Positions 1 to 13,300 of a DNA stretch of 64,000 nucleotides are shown one piece after another. The position numbers and the translations under genes are program-made. Where the stretch lies: contig NC_092654.1 of assembly GCF_032118995.1 (NCBI RefSeq), positions 496,001 through 560,000 on the forward strand, written 5' to 3'. The DNA is from Asterias amurensis (taxonomy: Eukaryota; Echinodermata; Asteroidea; Forcipulatida; Asteriidae). The notes beneath the pieces were generated by a model. It saw only the letters and a list, made by a program, of their open reading frames with translations, did no database searches and was not told the DNA's origin. Numbering within the stretch: position 1 is the stretch's first letter; every line of letters starts with the position of its first letter.

Positions 1-3000
1 AGTAGGGTTACCTGGCAACACAAGACGATTCTGTCCCTTTAATCTCACATTTTGCCCAAGTTCATCTCAAGTCTCACTACATTCCTACTGGCCTACGTGT
101 CGTAAGGAGCATGGTTGAAGGTACGCTCAAGTCGCATTCCTAGGTTCTCCAAACTTCAAAGGAAAGAATGATTGAAATAAAAAAAAAAAAGGGGGGGGGG
201 GGGAAAAAATCACCTGAACTTAATGGAATTGCTTTGGACCGTAAATTATATCATTATACTATTCAGTGGGATGCCATGGGAGGTCAGAAAGTGTGGGAAT
301 TGAAATCTGAGGCTAGAAATTATATATGTTTCCCCCATGGGAAAAACAATCCCAAGACATATTTTAGATTTGTTGCTTGTGAGTTGTAAAATGAGTTTGA
401 ACTTGAAGTGCATCATTTTGGAACCAAGAAGCATCTGCCTCTTATTTATGAGGCTTTTGTGATGTTAATATATGTATTTAAATCTTCCACAAGTTCTGAG
501 GCATTTTGAAAGCATTTCCGACTGTTTTTTGCAAATTGATTTGGTGTTCTGAGCTATTATACAGTCATGCCAGAAAGACTTTGGGTTTTTTGCTGTTTTG
601 TTTTGGTAATCATCTCTTTGAGTAACAAAAGATGTTATCATGCATTAACTTCGTGGACAATTTTACTTTCAACTCAATCTTCTTAATTTTTTTTGTTTGT
701 GAACCATTTCTGCGCCTTTTTAATACCATTATTTATGTATCAACCACATTTTTTACATTTCTGATTTGGTAGTTGATAGTAAAACGTGAAGTTTGAAATG
801 TTTTGAATGAATTCGTTAGAGTGAAAAAAACATCACTGAATTGACTAAAAGCTGCCATGTGTGGTGACTTTTAATTGAACAAATATGTTGCTGTGAGCTG
901 TTTTTTTTTAAAATGTGAGCACCCCATGAAATGTTCATGTCACTTGATTTTCATGATGTTTTTTGACAACTGGATGATTTGATCGACAGGAAGTCCTAGG
1001 AAGTACTTACCAAAGGCAGAATCGTTTCTACTTGAAATAAGAACCCATGACTGAAAACCAGTCTCGGACTTTGAGGCAATGGCCTTAAATTATATCAATT
1101 TCTCTCTGTGCCTGGAGTTGACATGCCTTTGCCATGCTTTCACCGGTGCCCTGGTGCTGTAAATTGGATGCAGAGCAGGGTTACCGGCCCCTCAAGGTGA
1201 CTGGTATCATTTATGTACGTGTGCAACATGTGCATTGCTCATGGCACATGGTTGGCTTTGGGTTGTGGTCATGAACACTTGTACACCATTGGGAACTTGC
1301 ATCAAATGTTGGCCAGGTTTTTTATGGTGCGGTATTGCTTGGTTATGTAGGTTGGCTTAGTTTTTACAATAGTTTGGTAATGACGAACCTGGGACATTTG
1401 GGTCAGTTGTGGTGATTGAGAATGCTAAATAAACAGCCTTGTACACACAATGTGACAAACTGTGTCTTACCCTAACTGCCCTACATCCAGTCTCAGTTTC
1501 CATGACTTACAAGAGGCAAACAGAATTAGTTATGACACAAACACGAGTGGAATACGGAAATTTATAGCGCTTCTGCGTTCCATAGCCAATGAGGCCAAAG
1601 GCACACATGTAAAAACTAATTTATCTTCAAACAAACTTGACGCACAGAAAGACACAATACTTGGAATACATGTAGGAACAGCTGTCTTTTTGTGTTTACT
1701 GAGATAGTGCAATACGCTAAATTGGGAACATATACATATTATACTTTTATTACTCATGAAGAATACACCACGGGCAAAATAGCTACCAGCTTTATTTCAT
1801 CCAAATTGGCATCTAGATTGATTAAAAAGATTAATTACAGGTTTGGTAATATCAGGAAAACAAAATGTATTTTAAGACCAGGCCTGGAATTACGCGCAGA
1901 CCTTGCCCTCGGCCTTGGTGCCCCTTCAAAAATGTCCCATTGTCTTTAAGATTTTCCAATGATAGTGCCCTTTTCAAAATGAAAACGACCTTGCCCTTTC
2001 AAAGATACAGTCCTGTGATAAGTTAATTAATTCTTGAGTCAGGCGTTGATGTTGGGAAAGAATAGCCCTACTACTAACAAACTCATGTTGAATGAAGGTT
2101 GGGTCCACGCTGTTCAAGTAATGGAGATGTAAAGCAAAGAGATATTGGAGGTTGATAATAAAAAAAATTGAAGGGAAAGGTCGATCATCTAGGGAGACAA
2201 AAGAGTAGGGAGGTTCATATTATACATAGAGTGTAGTGTTTGTTACGAGGGAAGCATTTACATGCACAATAGGTATACAAGATTTAAAGCCCATATTGCG
2301 CATATATATGAGAGTAGAGAGGAAAATGTATAAACGTGCCTGTTGACACTCAGATGGAATGGACCCCCCCCCCCCCCCTCATGCCGCTGTATTTCAAAGC
2401 TATTTTAAATCTACACAGCACATTACACATCGTGGTGTTAACACAACAAACTGAATTGATACCTCACCATGCAATGTACTTGAAAAAGCGCCGGCTCATT
2501 ATTTTACAAGTAATATTGGACACAAAGTAACCATTTTTCCTTCTTTCGAAATGATTGTAGCATGATCACCCATTTGTATAACTGTATGATTTATTTTGTC
2601 TAAAAACCACATATCAAAAATATTCTTGTCTAAATGTTTTGTATTCACAAGCAGAAAATGTAAACAATATTTATTGAACAGTAAAATGTATCCCTTTTTC
2701 CCTTTTTGATTCGCCTGTAGAATCCCTTTACCCACTCCCTTTTGGATTGCCAGACCATGTCGTAGACAAGACCCATCAAAGCAAGAGCTTTTCTGGTGCC
2801 ACAATGCCTACCGGCAGTCAATAATCACCTAGGTGATCTCTTGGTAGTGACCTTTTTGTTGAAACCATAATGCTCTAGATACTTAACCTACATCAGGTAC
2901 TAGTGAAGTAAAACGCACCTTTTCTCACGCTCGGAACCCATGTGTGGCTGACTAGCTCTCAACGCAAAGGGGTTATATTGATGTGTGTGTGTGTGCGTTG

Positions 3001-4995
3001 TAACTGAAGGACTGCCATGTTGTCCTGTGTATTCATTGTACATGCAACTACAAGCAGCTTTCATATCTAACAACCCAAACGCCATTAAATCTACCCGTTT
3101 TATTTTTAACAACACTATCAGTTAACGACTACAAAACAAACTACAAAGGTGTTCTCTTAATACAGTTATCATTAAGAGGGTCCTAATTAGTTTTGGGGGG
3201 TAAAAATGGCGTGTAGCATGACTGAGCAAAACTAAAAACTATATCCTGCGTTCTGAAACTGTTTTAAAACTGAGCAAAACATCCTGCCACAGGATTTTGA
3301 TGGCCTATTTTTAATGCAGAATAAAAAGTTTCAAGAACACATCATGGTTGATTGATGTCCCTTTTTCCCCTCCCTGCTTTCTCATTGACACGTTTTGAAA
3401 TTTTTAAACTAATGGAAGATTGGTTTTTATTTTTGGTCTTCATTTTTAAAAAATGAAGCTGTTAGAATTGGCAATTATAATACTGACCGAAAATAACCAT
3501 GATTGTGCTGAGGTTGTCAATGACTTAGCCCACTTGGATGACTTGCTTGTAAACACTTTACAGGTTGAACAAAAATTATATTATGTTATTTGAACTATTT
3601 TGTCAATGATGATACCTGGTACTGAAAGAAGCAAAATCTGTAGACAGTAAATTTAAAGCAACATGCTTGTGTAGATTGTACATGTACAATCAACAATAAA
3701 TGGATTGCCTAACTAAAAATATAGAAGGAAGCCAACCAACGCACAAATTTGATCAATCCACTTTATGTCAAGGATAGTGAAATATAATAATTACAGTTTT
3801 CTTTGAAACCATATAAAAATATTTTCGCAAATTTTTTTCCATTTTGTCCTATATCTGTCCCTCATTTATTACTGAATATAATCACCAGTTCACCTTCAAT
3901 GACCAACATTGATTTTGCCATCGGTGGAGATGAAAATTATGCTGGAAATGTTTGTTATAAAGCAGAGCAGTTCCAAGGAATAATTCAATCAAAATCCTTC
4001 AATCGATTAGAGCGTTATATCCGGCTGTGGTTTGTAATTGAAGGACTGGTTTATATTGATATCCCAACCACCATGCGCTGCATCGTTATTCATGTTATAT
4101 TCACAAAATAGGCCTACACACAAACCTACATTTATACTCCAAAGTCAAGTTCAATCGTATAAAGTCAAGTTCAATCGTTAAGTTGTCATGCCAAATATTT
4201 CCCCTGCAAATTGTCCGACAAATTTTCTTGTGTTGAAAACGATTTGACATACTGAAAAATTATTTCAATTGCAAGTTGTCTCAATTATGAATAAGAGCAC
4301 AATTCATGTTCAATATGTAAGCCATGTTCAGAATGAATTACCAAGCTACTGATCAATTTCAACATCTTGTGCTAAGAATGCAGTCAAATGTAGTTTGGTT
4401 ACCTCCCTGTATATGATGCAAATAAAACGGGTTTCTTGTCTGTTCTAATTACAAATGTCAGAGATGTCATTTACATGTAAATCATAATTAAATAGGTGAG
4501 ATTATTCATCAAAGTGGGAGGTTGGACTAACCAAAGGTCTAGGTCTATTATCATACAGCACAAAAAGGTAGCTACATGTAAGCACAACAAAATTATGCCT
4601 TTAAAACAGAATAAAGGTTATCAGCCAAAGTACCATGTCTCATGTTCCATTCATGACTGGTATCCTGCTTATTGGTGCTTAGCGGAACATTGTTAAGCGA
4701 CTGTTTGGTACATGTAGTCTAGTTTTCCCTCACCAATCCACTACCCAATATGTTCCATTCTCACACCCCCTCATTCCCCATTGATGCTAAGTTTCCACCA
4801 AACCCTCTCCTCAGGCCCACATTTGACTCTCTTCGAACATCTGCGTTTTTTTCTGTTGGAGTCAGGGTGTGTTTCCCATCCATCAGGCCTCCAATAAGCC
4901 ATTCCTTCCTCACCCTTTAAAAGCCAATTATGGTACTTTAGGGCATGTTTTCTTTATAACTGTCCTGATTTGAGTTATTTTTGAACACAAGGGTC

Positions 4996-5008
4996 TGACC
5001 TCTGACCT
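4996..5008 (-). promoter_or_regulatory. Perfect DR1 nuclear-receptor site
   Basis: Minus strand AGGTCAGAGGTCA: two exact AGGTCA half-sites with a 1-bp spacer. DR1 sites are bound by RXR homodimers, RXR-RAR, HNF4 and COUP-TF. The same 13-mer occurs at 16702. Binding is untested. Confidence 0.5.
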
Positions 5009-5074
5009 TAGCCTGTCAAAGACTAAGCAGAGCGCACCTGTCCGACCCTAAAGATATGATTGGGACCAGCTGTT

Positions 5075-5093
5075 AAATTAGGTCATTAGGTCC
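5075..5093 (+). promoter_or_regulatory. RevDR2-like site (RORE half plus second half-site)
   Basis: AAATTAGGTCATTAGGTCC: an 11/11 match to the RORE/RevRE monomer WAWNTRGGTCA followed, after 2 bp, by AGGTCC (one mismatch). RevDR2 elements bind Rev-erb homodimers; DR2 also binds RAR-RXR. Confidence 0.45.
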
Positions 5094-5204
5094 TCCATGG
5101 TACGCCCACAGCATGCCCCTCCCTATGTGTAGATTGGGTTCCATTTTGTTTTAATTATGCTGTTAGTTCAGGAGTGCTCTCAGCAAGAACTATATCCAAG
5201 AGTC

Positions 5205-5575
5205 TTTCGTCAGAACCAACACTACTCGTAAGAGACTTACACATGGTGCAACCGCAAACCTCACCTGATTATACTCCCACCATGCAATATATTATATAGA
5301 AAGGTTTGCGGTAACACCATGTAATGACTATCTCTAATGAGTTGGGGTGGTTCTGAAAAGAACCGTTAGTTTCAACACGACGCTTCGATCAGTATACTCT
5401 GATCATCGTCTTCTGCTCTCTCCAGAAGACGATCAGAGTATACTGATCGAAACGTTGAGTTGAAACCAATGGTTCTTTTCAGAACCACCCCAACTCATTA
5501 GAGATAGTCATTACATGGTGTTACCAGAAACTTTCTATATCGTATTTCCACCATGCAAAGTTTCAAATCCTACTT
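5205..5575. mobile_element. Hairpin MITE with about 118-bp inverted arms
   Basis: Arms at about 5294-5414 and 5425-5540 are near-perfect reverse complements around a 10-bp loop (GCTCTCTCCA region). Flanking parts (5205-5290) carry AACACTACTCG and ACCGCAAACCTCAC, shared with the element at 47736-48190. Too short to encode a transposase, so non-autonomous. Confidence 0.75.
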
Positions 5576-7122
5576 ATGCAATATATTGTTAGATATTTCA
5601 ATCTTGTACACAACATTGACTGTGATACTGATAACAAAACCTTTACACAACAAAAACCAGTGGTAATATTTATGAGAAAATAGTAGTCAATGACTTGGAT
5701 GTTTTTGTTATAGTTTTATGGTCAACAAAAATGTATCAGGACTCACCCTAACAAAACACGTAACGTTAAACCAAAGTTGACAGTACTTTTGATGGTATGT
5801 TTCTTCAGATCGTTGTGTTTACTCGAGACTCAAAATACTCTATAACATAACAAGAAAGGGTTTTCTTAAATGTAGGGGAAATTGTACGAATGTTATCACT
5901 ACATATATAGGACAAGTTCGCTGGTAAGTGCACTTTATTTTAAAAGTACCGTACAAGTTTAGTTTTCGGTAGAATAATTTCATACATACATTTACTAATT
6001 GGTTTCATTTAATAGTTGCTATTGTGTTTGGCAGTGATGACCTACAATAGAAACTGTTTTCCATTGTCCCTGTTGTAATGTAAGACTAAAGAAATGAAAT
6101 GAAAATAATTTTTTTGTAAACATTCTGTTATTTTCTCAATAGCAGCTCATTCTGTGGTTGATACCAATTAAACTTTGTCGTTACAAAGGTTACAATTTAA
6201 CCAAGCTCAGTTCCGGACCCAGGAAAGCCTTCCTGTCCTTCAAGAATTCACAATCTTTGAAATCAGTTCCTTCACAACTTCCTTTCAGCTTCACTGAAAT
6301 TTGTTTTAACTTGTTTTATTATGTTATTACTGCCCTTCCCCTTATTTGCTGACCGTCCCTCATTCCGTTTGTTTAGGTCTCTTATTTTAACATTCATTTT
6401 TGCTTTTTAAAAATAAAAATGTGTTGTATTTTAAAGCACATTTTAGAGGTATATGATGTTGATCTTTAGCAGTGAGTTTCACTTTTCTTAATGACTGTGT
6501 GGTTCACTTTCAGTCACGCACTGCCACGTAACTTGATGAATGATTATAAGACATTGACTCCCTTTGCTATTATTGTAATTTGTGTGACTAGGCATTGAGG
6601 CTCATCTTTCTCTCAAACAATACACAACTCTCTGTTGTTTATCAGAGTGAGATGTTTGTTTGTTCTTGTATAAATTATTAACCCCCCCCCCCCCCTTCAG
6701 AATAGCGGTCAATGCAGTCAATTTCATGAACTTCTTTTTATTAATTGGTTATTTCTTCAACTCATTGCCCCTCTTTTTAAAATTTACTTCTTCATCCATA
6801 TTGACATTTGGTCTCAACTTCCCTCCCAATTTAGACAAGACAGTATTAAAAAATTAGAGCAAAGCAATAAGAATAAAAAAATTCACTGAAAAGGCCCCTC
6901 CCCTCAACAACATTAAGTAAAATAAATAAATCTTAATAAAATTAACAAAATACAAATATTTTTTAACCCGGTTTTGGAATTAAGTGTTTTTTTTGTGTGT
7001 GTGCAAAAGTTCACGCAAATCAACCCCTCTACCCCCTTTCCTCTTTCCACTTATAAATGAGCAAATGAGAAAGTTTGTGCTGATATGACTGACTGAGTTT
7101 GTTCCTTTTATGTGTTTTTCAG

Positions 7123-7322
7123 ATCCAGGTTACATGCAGTATTCAATGCCGGCCGAGCTACCAGTACCCGTAGCCTTACATCATTCACCCATGTCTGGTC
7201 TTCCTACGTGTTCATCTAGTGAGTCTCCTTCACCCCCACCGAGGGTTTATAAACCTTGCTTCGTCTGTGAAGACAAGTCATCCGGGTACCATTATGGTGT
7301 CAGTGCTTGCGAGGGATGCAAG
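7123..7322 (+). CDS. RAR: RAR exon a: end of A/B region and first zinc finger
   Basis: Acceptor TTTTTCAG precedes 7123 and donor GTACGT follows 7322. The exon starts with two bases of a split codon, so an upstream coding exon ending in phase 1 is required. It encodes a Ser/Pro-rich stretch, then YKPCFVC through CEGCK. The intron after CEGCK is the usual RAR position. An in-frame ATG at 7134 could serve an alternative transcript. Confidence 0.95.
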
Positions 7323-10300
7323 GTACGTACCTAGCCAAAGCGATAGCTTCGGCAGTAGATGGCCCTGGCAAAGTATCTCTAAGGCTAACTGACCAAAATT
7401 GATTGTTGCGTCCCAATTTTGGGTAGCAGTGGGTGATTTGCGTGACAGCAGACATACCAGGTAAGTCTGCTGTTGTTGGAAATGCGCGCATGCTCAGAAC
7501 TATGTGTACAATGTCTGCTGCCACCTAGCATCACAAAATCTTTTCTCACAACTGATGGTTGTTGCAACTCTTTTAAGAATTCAGTTTTCTAACCTCCTCT
7601 TCACCCTTTCCTGCTTTAACTCGGGAGTTGAAAACTAAAGCATGGCCCCTCCAAGAGGTTTGCCTGCTTCCCCTGAGTTTTGACTCCTGCCCCTGCTTGT
7701 ATTTTCCTTGGTGTTGGTTGAAGCTTAATTTAGACCCATGTAGACAAGACGGTCTGCAAAATACCCTCTCAGCAATCGACAGACAACTCCCGCTACCACT
7801 CTGGGAGGCCTAGAGACGCATTCCATGCTCGATGCCTTTGTCTCAAAAGAACTCCTAATGACTGCAAATCCTTCATCATGAAATGCCTGGTTCTCGTATT
7901 CCCTAAGTTTTCTTTAAATGTCTATCTTATTTTGAATTGAAACAGGGCTTCTTCAGACGGAGTGTACAGAAAAGCATGCAGTATACATGCCACCGAGACA
8001 AGAAATGTGTTATAAACAAAGTCACCCGAAATCGCTGTCAGTACTGTCGTCTCCAGAAGTGTTTTGAGGTCGGAATGTCAAAAGATTGTGAGTATTTAAC
8101 AAGGAATAAGTTTTCTTAAAATCTCAACTCAATAAGTAAAGTTCATGCCTAAAGCTACTAGAAATTTATTTTTCCTGTGCCCTGAAGATTCCATCCCCAG
8201 TATAAACTTTAACAACACTACTTAGCATTTATAAAATGATTTCGCCGTACAAGTTTAGAAAAAGAAATCCATTAAGTTTGATTTCATGTGGCCTGTAGCA
8301 GTGTTATCTGCCACTACTTGGCTGCTTAATAATCTCATACGCGCTAGGCTATAACTCAGGTCCTGACATTTTGTGTAGTGGCATCAACAACATTTCTCGG
8401 GTGCTGGGTGCATAAAATAAATGAATGTTATGCGAATTTACGATCCAGTATTGTATGAAAACAATGAAAGCTCTAATGCTTCGTCTAAAGAGGTATCAGA
8501 CCGTTCAATCTTTTGGCCTCATTTTGGTAACACAGATTTTCTGTAGCATAATGCCATTCCATAACTGGAGTAAAATGGCTCTGGTTTATGAATAGAAGGT
8601 CTAGTGATACTTGGTAGTCGCTAAGGCATGAAGTGCATTGGTCTTGCTCCACTGGGTAGCAATGGCAGTTTTACCTACTGTCAAATTAACACAATAGTTG
8701 TTTCTTGTGCTAAACACTGGGAGCCATTATGACCCAGTCATAGGTTCTTTTTGTATTGGGTACGTCACTGTTGATCTATTAGGCGTGCACTACCATTATT
8801 GTCTGCAAGGCACTGCTGAATTGCAGTTGGGTCTCAATAGAAAGTCTTTAAAGATATATTGTATGAAAATAACAAAACCTATTTGATCAGAATGTAAATA
8901 TTTTTTTTTTACTATTGCGCAAGCAACTTACTCCTTTTAAAAAGTTCAACAAAGAGGAGAGTGTTGCACCCTTAAGTCACCGAAAGAACCAAATCACGAT
9001 CCCCTGACTCAAATTTCCCAGCAATTTTGCAATTTTCTTACCCTAAATGCATGTTGAAATGACTCACAAGAGGGTTCTCGTCGTGTCCCCCCCCCTCCAT
9101 GAAGTTTAAATCATGTTTTTAGTTGGTTCTTGGCATGAAGTTTCATTAGTCCCGCTTCTGCTCTGTGTCACTTTACCGGACAACTTAAGGGCGGAAGTTT
9201 GATCTACGATATCGGTCCATAATTGGGTAATTTGTGATGAGATAAAATCTGGGAAAGTGCAGTTTTATAGAGAGAATTAAAACGACAGTAAAATGTCAAG
9301 AGTGCATCGGCCCCAAACACATGCATGAAGAAGTGAAAATAAACCACATTATGTAAATGCCAGTTTAGATTCTCTACTCTTAATTAAAAGATCACTAGCT
9401 GGTGACAGGGGATGGTGGGTTCCGATATTTAGCACTTACTTAGAATATTGAGTAACATCCTATCAGAAATACATTAAATCAAACAAGTCCGCCTCCTGAA
9501 AGTTCTTACAATGTGAAGCTCAAGTTATTTAGAGGACATTGGTTGTCTCAAACCGTAGAGATGGATTACGAGGCTACCTGAGCTAAGACAATCGAAAGAT
9601 GAAATGAACACTTAAATGCCATGTACTTCGGTAGTTATCTCAGTAACTTGAACCATGAAACAATTTCACTCATTATGAAAACAGTGGGTGGATTTATGAT
9701 GGTAATGTTCTAGTCATGAAACGAGACACCATTTGTACTCTAAACTCGGTCTGATTGGGTAAAGACTTTGGGGAATAATTTGCTTTCTCTTTTAAGACGT
9801 TCCTAAGGTAAGGTCCCTACAGTTCTTCTATATGAATCATTTACGTCTAAATCAACCCCCTACACGCACAGAGGAAAAAATCTGAGTGGGAACACCGACA
9901 ACTTTAGACCATTTTGTCTGGACACCTTTCAGCACATCTTTCAGGACTTCCGTTATTGAAATACATGACTGCAGTCTGCGCATCATCGGGTCTCTAGAGA
10001 AAACCCACTATAAATGCAACCTTCCCCCGCTTCTAAAAAGAGAAACAGTCTCTTCGCCCTTTTCCCTGCCAGTCATAAATTGAGGTCAAGGTCTAGAAGC
10101 CTGCTTCACTTTCCATTTTTTTCAATTTTGAAGTGAAGTGGTAAAAGCTTTCTCTCTTCAAACCCCATGAGTCCTGGCGAGAGAGAATGAGGGAGAGAAA
10201 ACAGACACGTTCACTTTTGATTCATTTTCGCAGTCTGTTTCATCCAGGCACATAATTTGATATCTACCACCACTCCCCCCTAAGGTTTGCCTTCCACCTG

Positions 10301-13300
10301 TTGTATAAAAAAGGGGGGAACTAGGTCACATTGAGCTGCCTTGTCCCAACCCCCTTCCACTGGTGTGTTCTCAATGCTCGTAACCTATGACCTTAGCATA
10401 GTACTCCGATGGGGAAGTGCAATACATGTGTTCGCACCTGCCACCATGTGCTGTTAGTCATGAGTGCATCAGCAGGCTCAAAGTTATTAATCCAGATGGT
10501 CTAGAATATAAAGGTTGTCAAATGGAAACTGACAGGTCTTACCTATACGTGTCATTTTAATACCCAACCAATCCCTGATGCTCTGTTCCATGGTGACACA
10601 GGTGGATTTCACAAAGAGTTAAGACTACTCTTATAGTTAGGACGAGTGTCCTAAGTTAGGATATCTTTGTGAAATTGACCCCAGCAGTTTAAGTTTTGAT
10701 GGATTCCTCACTGCTTGTCTTTGGATCTCTCTTTGCCAATATAAATACTATTTTCTTTTGTGTTGAAGTAAACACAGCCCATAGTTGGGAGTTAAATGAA
10801 AACACTCAGTACATTCATCATTCAAGACTGAGGAACTATCGAGTTCTCTCCTGTCTGATTATTCCTTTCCTTACCCTCTCATACGTCTGTTTTACAGGTT
10901 TAATAGTTCACAAAAATGATCACCAAAACAAAATTGTCTCTAGTGGAATACATGTACTACCACCTGCAATTTATCACGGTTTGAGCAAAAAACAAACAAT
11001 GGGTTTTACTTAGATTTGACAAAATGAAAGTGAAATGTATCTGTGTCCCGCTAACAACACATGACATTGATCAATCTTTTCCCCTCGCCTTCTTCACAGG
11101 TGTTCGAAACGATCGGAACAAGAAGAAGAAAGTCAAACCTGAAGTCAGCGAGAGTCAGACGATTCCACCGGAGATTGAAGACATTGTACAGAAAGTGTTA
11201 CAAGCTCATGTAGATACCTTCCCTGCAGACCCTATTGGGCCTGCCTTCAGTGTGGTACGTGTAGTCATGTTCATGTGAAAAGGGAGGAATGTGGGGTAAA
11301 GGTTTTGGGAACAGGGGAAAGGTTTGAGGAAAGGGGATAACGTTTGGGAAAGGGGGTAAAGGTTGGGGAAATAGAGGGTTAAGATTCCGAAATGAAGGGA
11401 ACATTTTGAAAATGGGGATAAAGGTTCAGAAAATAAACGGAGCAATTTGAGAAAAGGGGTTTAGGAAAACCACCCAAGTCGAAATCCAAGCTCTGGTGTT
11501 ATCAGCAGGAAGAGTGTGGGTTCGCATCCCAGTCGTGACACTAATGCCCTTCAGCAAGGCACTTAACCAATTGCTTCGTAAAAAGTTGGGACGGTAGTGC
11601 ATTCTGCTATTCAAGCCAGGCTCCTAGTGGAAGATACCCATGCCTACATCCTTACAGACTGTGTTTCAGCCCAAGGAGTAGGTGGCAATGTTTCCCTGGT
11701 GACATTTAGGCGTAGTCCTCATCTTGAAGTTGCCCTATCGACCTTATAATGTTAGGCGATCTCTCATAATTTCTTTTTTTTTAAATCAAGATAGAAGACC
11801 TTGACAGAAGTCATCATAGTAATAGTCGGCGAAAGTGGGGTTGGTGATGGTGGTGGGAGGGGGATGCCCAGTACAGTCTGTGAAGATGGCCCAGTCTCCT
11901 GTTATTTAGTATACGTGTTGTGTGTGTGTGTGTGTTTGCTTTGTCCTTCTATCCATTTATCACCCAGTCTGTCTATGTCTTTACATGTAGTCTGGTTCCT
12001 GCCTCATAGTATCGTCAGGATTCTGTGAATTCTTAACCTAGCTTTAAAGGAAGTGGTTGTCGGTTGTACATCTGTAAATGTAATACTACGCCGTCAAATA
12101 ACATACTGTAGTTTTCAACCTAGTTGACAAATGTTTCTCAAAGACCATTCTTTGAAAGATTAAAAAAAAAACTCTTAAAGGAACACGTTGCCTTGGATCG
12201 GACGAGTTGGTCAAAACAAAAGCGTTTTTAACCGTTTTTTATATAATGCATATGGTTGAAAAGATGTTTTAAAAGTAGCATACAATGATCCACACAAGTT
12301 TGCCTCGAAATTGCGTGGTTTTCCTTCTACTGTGCGAACTATCACCGTCGGCCATTTATGGGAGTCAAAATTTTGACCCCCATAAATGGCCGACGTGTTA
12401 GTCGACGAGGTAAAAGGAAAACCACGCAATTTCGAGGCATGTTTGTGTGGATCATTGTATTCTACTTTTACAACATCTTTCTACCCATATGCATTTTATA
12501 AAAAACGGTTACAAACGTTTTTCAAAGACCAACTCGACCGATCCAAGGCAACGTGTTCCTTTAAACTAGTTATTGTTGTTAGATATTAATACCATTTCAT
12601 TCAGCATTTTATATTCAGGTTGAATTTAGTCCTTACCCCAAATATATTAAACAATTTAAAGAAGTTGAAACTAAAGCTTCAATGAACATAGATCGTTGTT
12701 ATAAATTGTGAATCCATCCCTGACTTATAGAGTCTTTTAATTCAAAGACAATATACACCATAGAAGACATACAGAGTTTACTGTCTTTAAACCTCAAGAA
12801 GAATACACTATACCCCACCATATTCTGGTTTTCTCATGGAAGCCACCTTGAAGAGGAGATTCCTAAAATAGTCTGTAATGGTTTTTCCTTCCTTTTGAAT
12901 CTTATCTTAAACACACCCATGTAAGAAAATCATTTGAGTAATTGCCAGTATTGAACTCATCCTTTAACCACTTGGTCTTGTCAAGATAATGTATCCGAAC
13001 TAGACTCCCTCTATATGACATAACCTCATCACTCAATGAACTACCCTCTGACGCAAATATTTACCAGTATCAAGCTACCATTCAGTCAGAGGTACTGATA
13101 AGGTAATTGTAGGACATACAGCTCCCTATACCTTTCAACAGTGATGTAGGGATGCCTGCAGTTAACCAACCAACACCCACTAAAAAGAGCGAAGGGAGAG
13201 AGAGAAAGCATGTAACTGATAAGAGAGTTGGCGTAATGTATGACAGACTTGTGTATTTGTGTAACACCAGGACCAATGTTGGGGTCTGTCTGCGGCTAGC

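Larger units (their letters stand above)
1..7122. other. Upstream or intronic sequence of RAR; no exon recognised
   Basis: Short ORFs here have no domain, no paired splice sites and no similarity I recognise. The stretch holds a poly-G tract (190-202), a poly-C tract (about 2356-2370), a TG run (2981-2995), a hairpin element (5205-5575) and nuclear-receptor motifs at 4996-5093. The RAR A/B exon ending in phase 1 should lie here or before the window. Confidence 0.6.

Noticed and set aside
168-389. ORF with poly-Lys/Gly start near 168
   Set aside because: Caused by poly-A and poly-G tracts; no splice sites or similarity.
1462-1707. ORF at 1462 as a possible RAR A/B exon
   Set aside because: No donor in phase 1 at a suitable place and no resemblance to RAR N-termini.
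12211-12589. Two ORFs sharing GKPRNFEA on opposite strands
   Set aside because: Produced by the inverted arms of the TTAA MITE.
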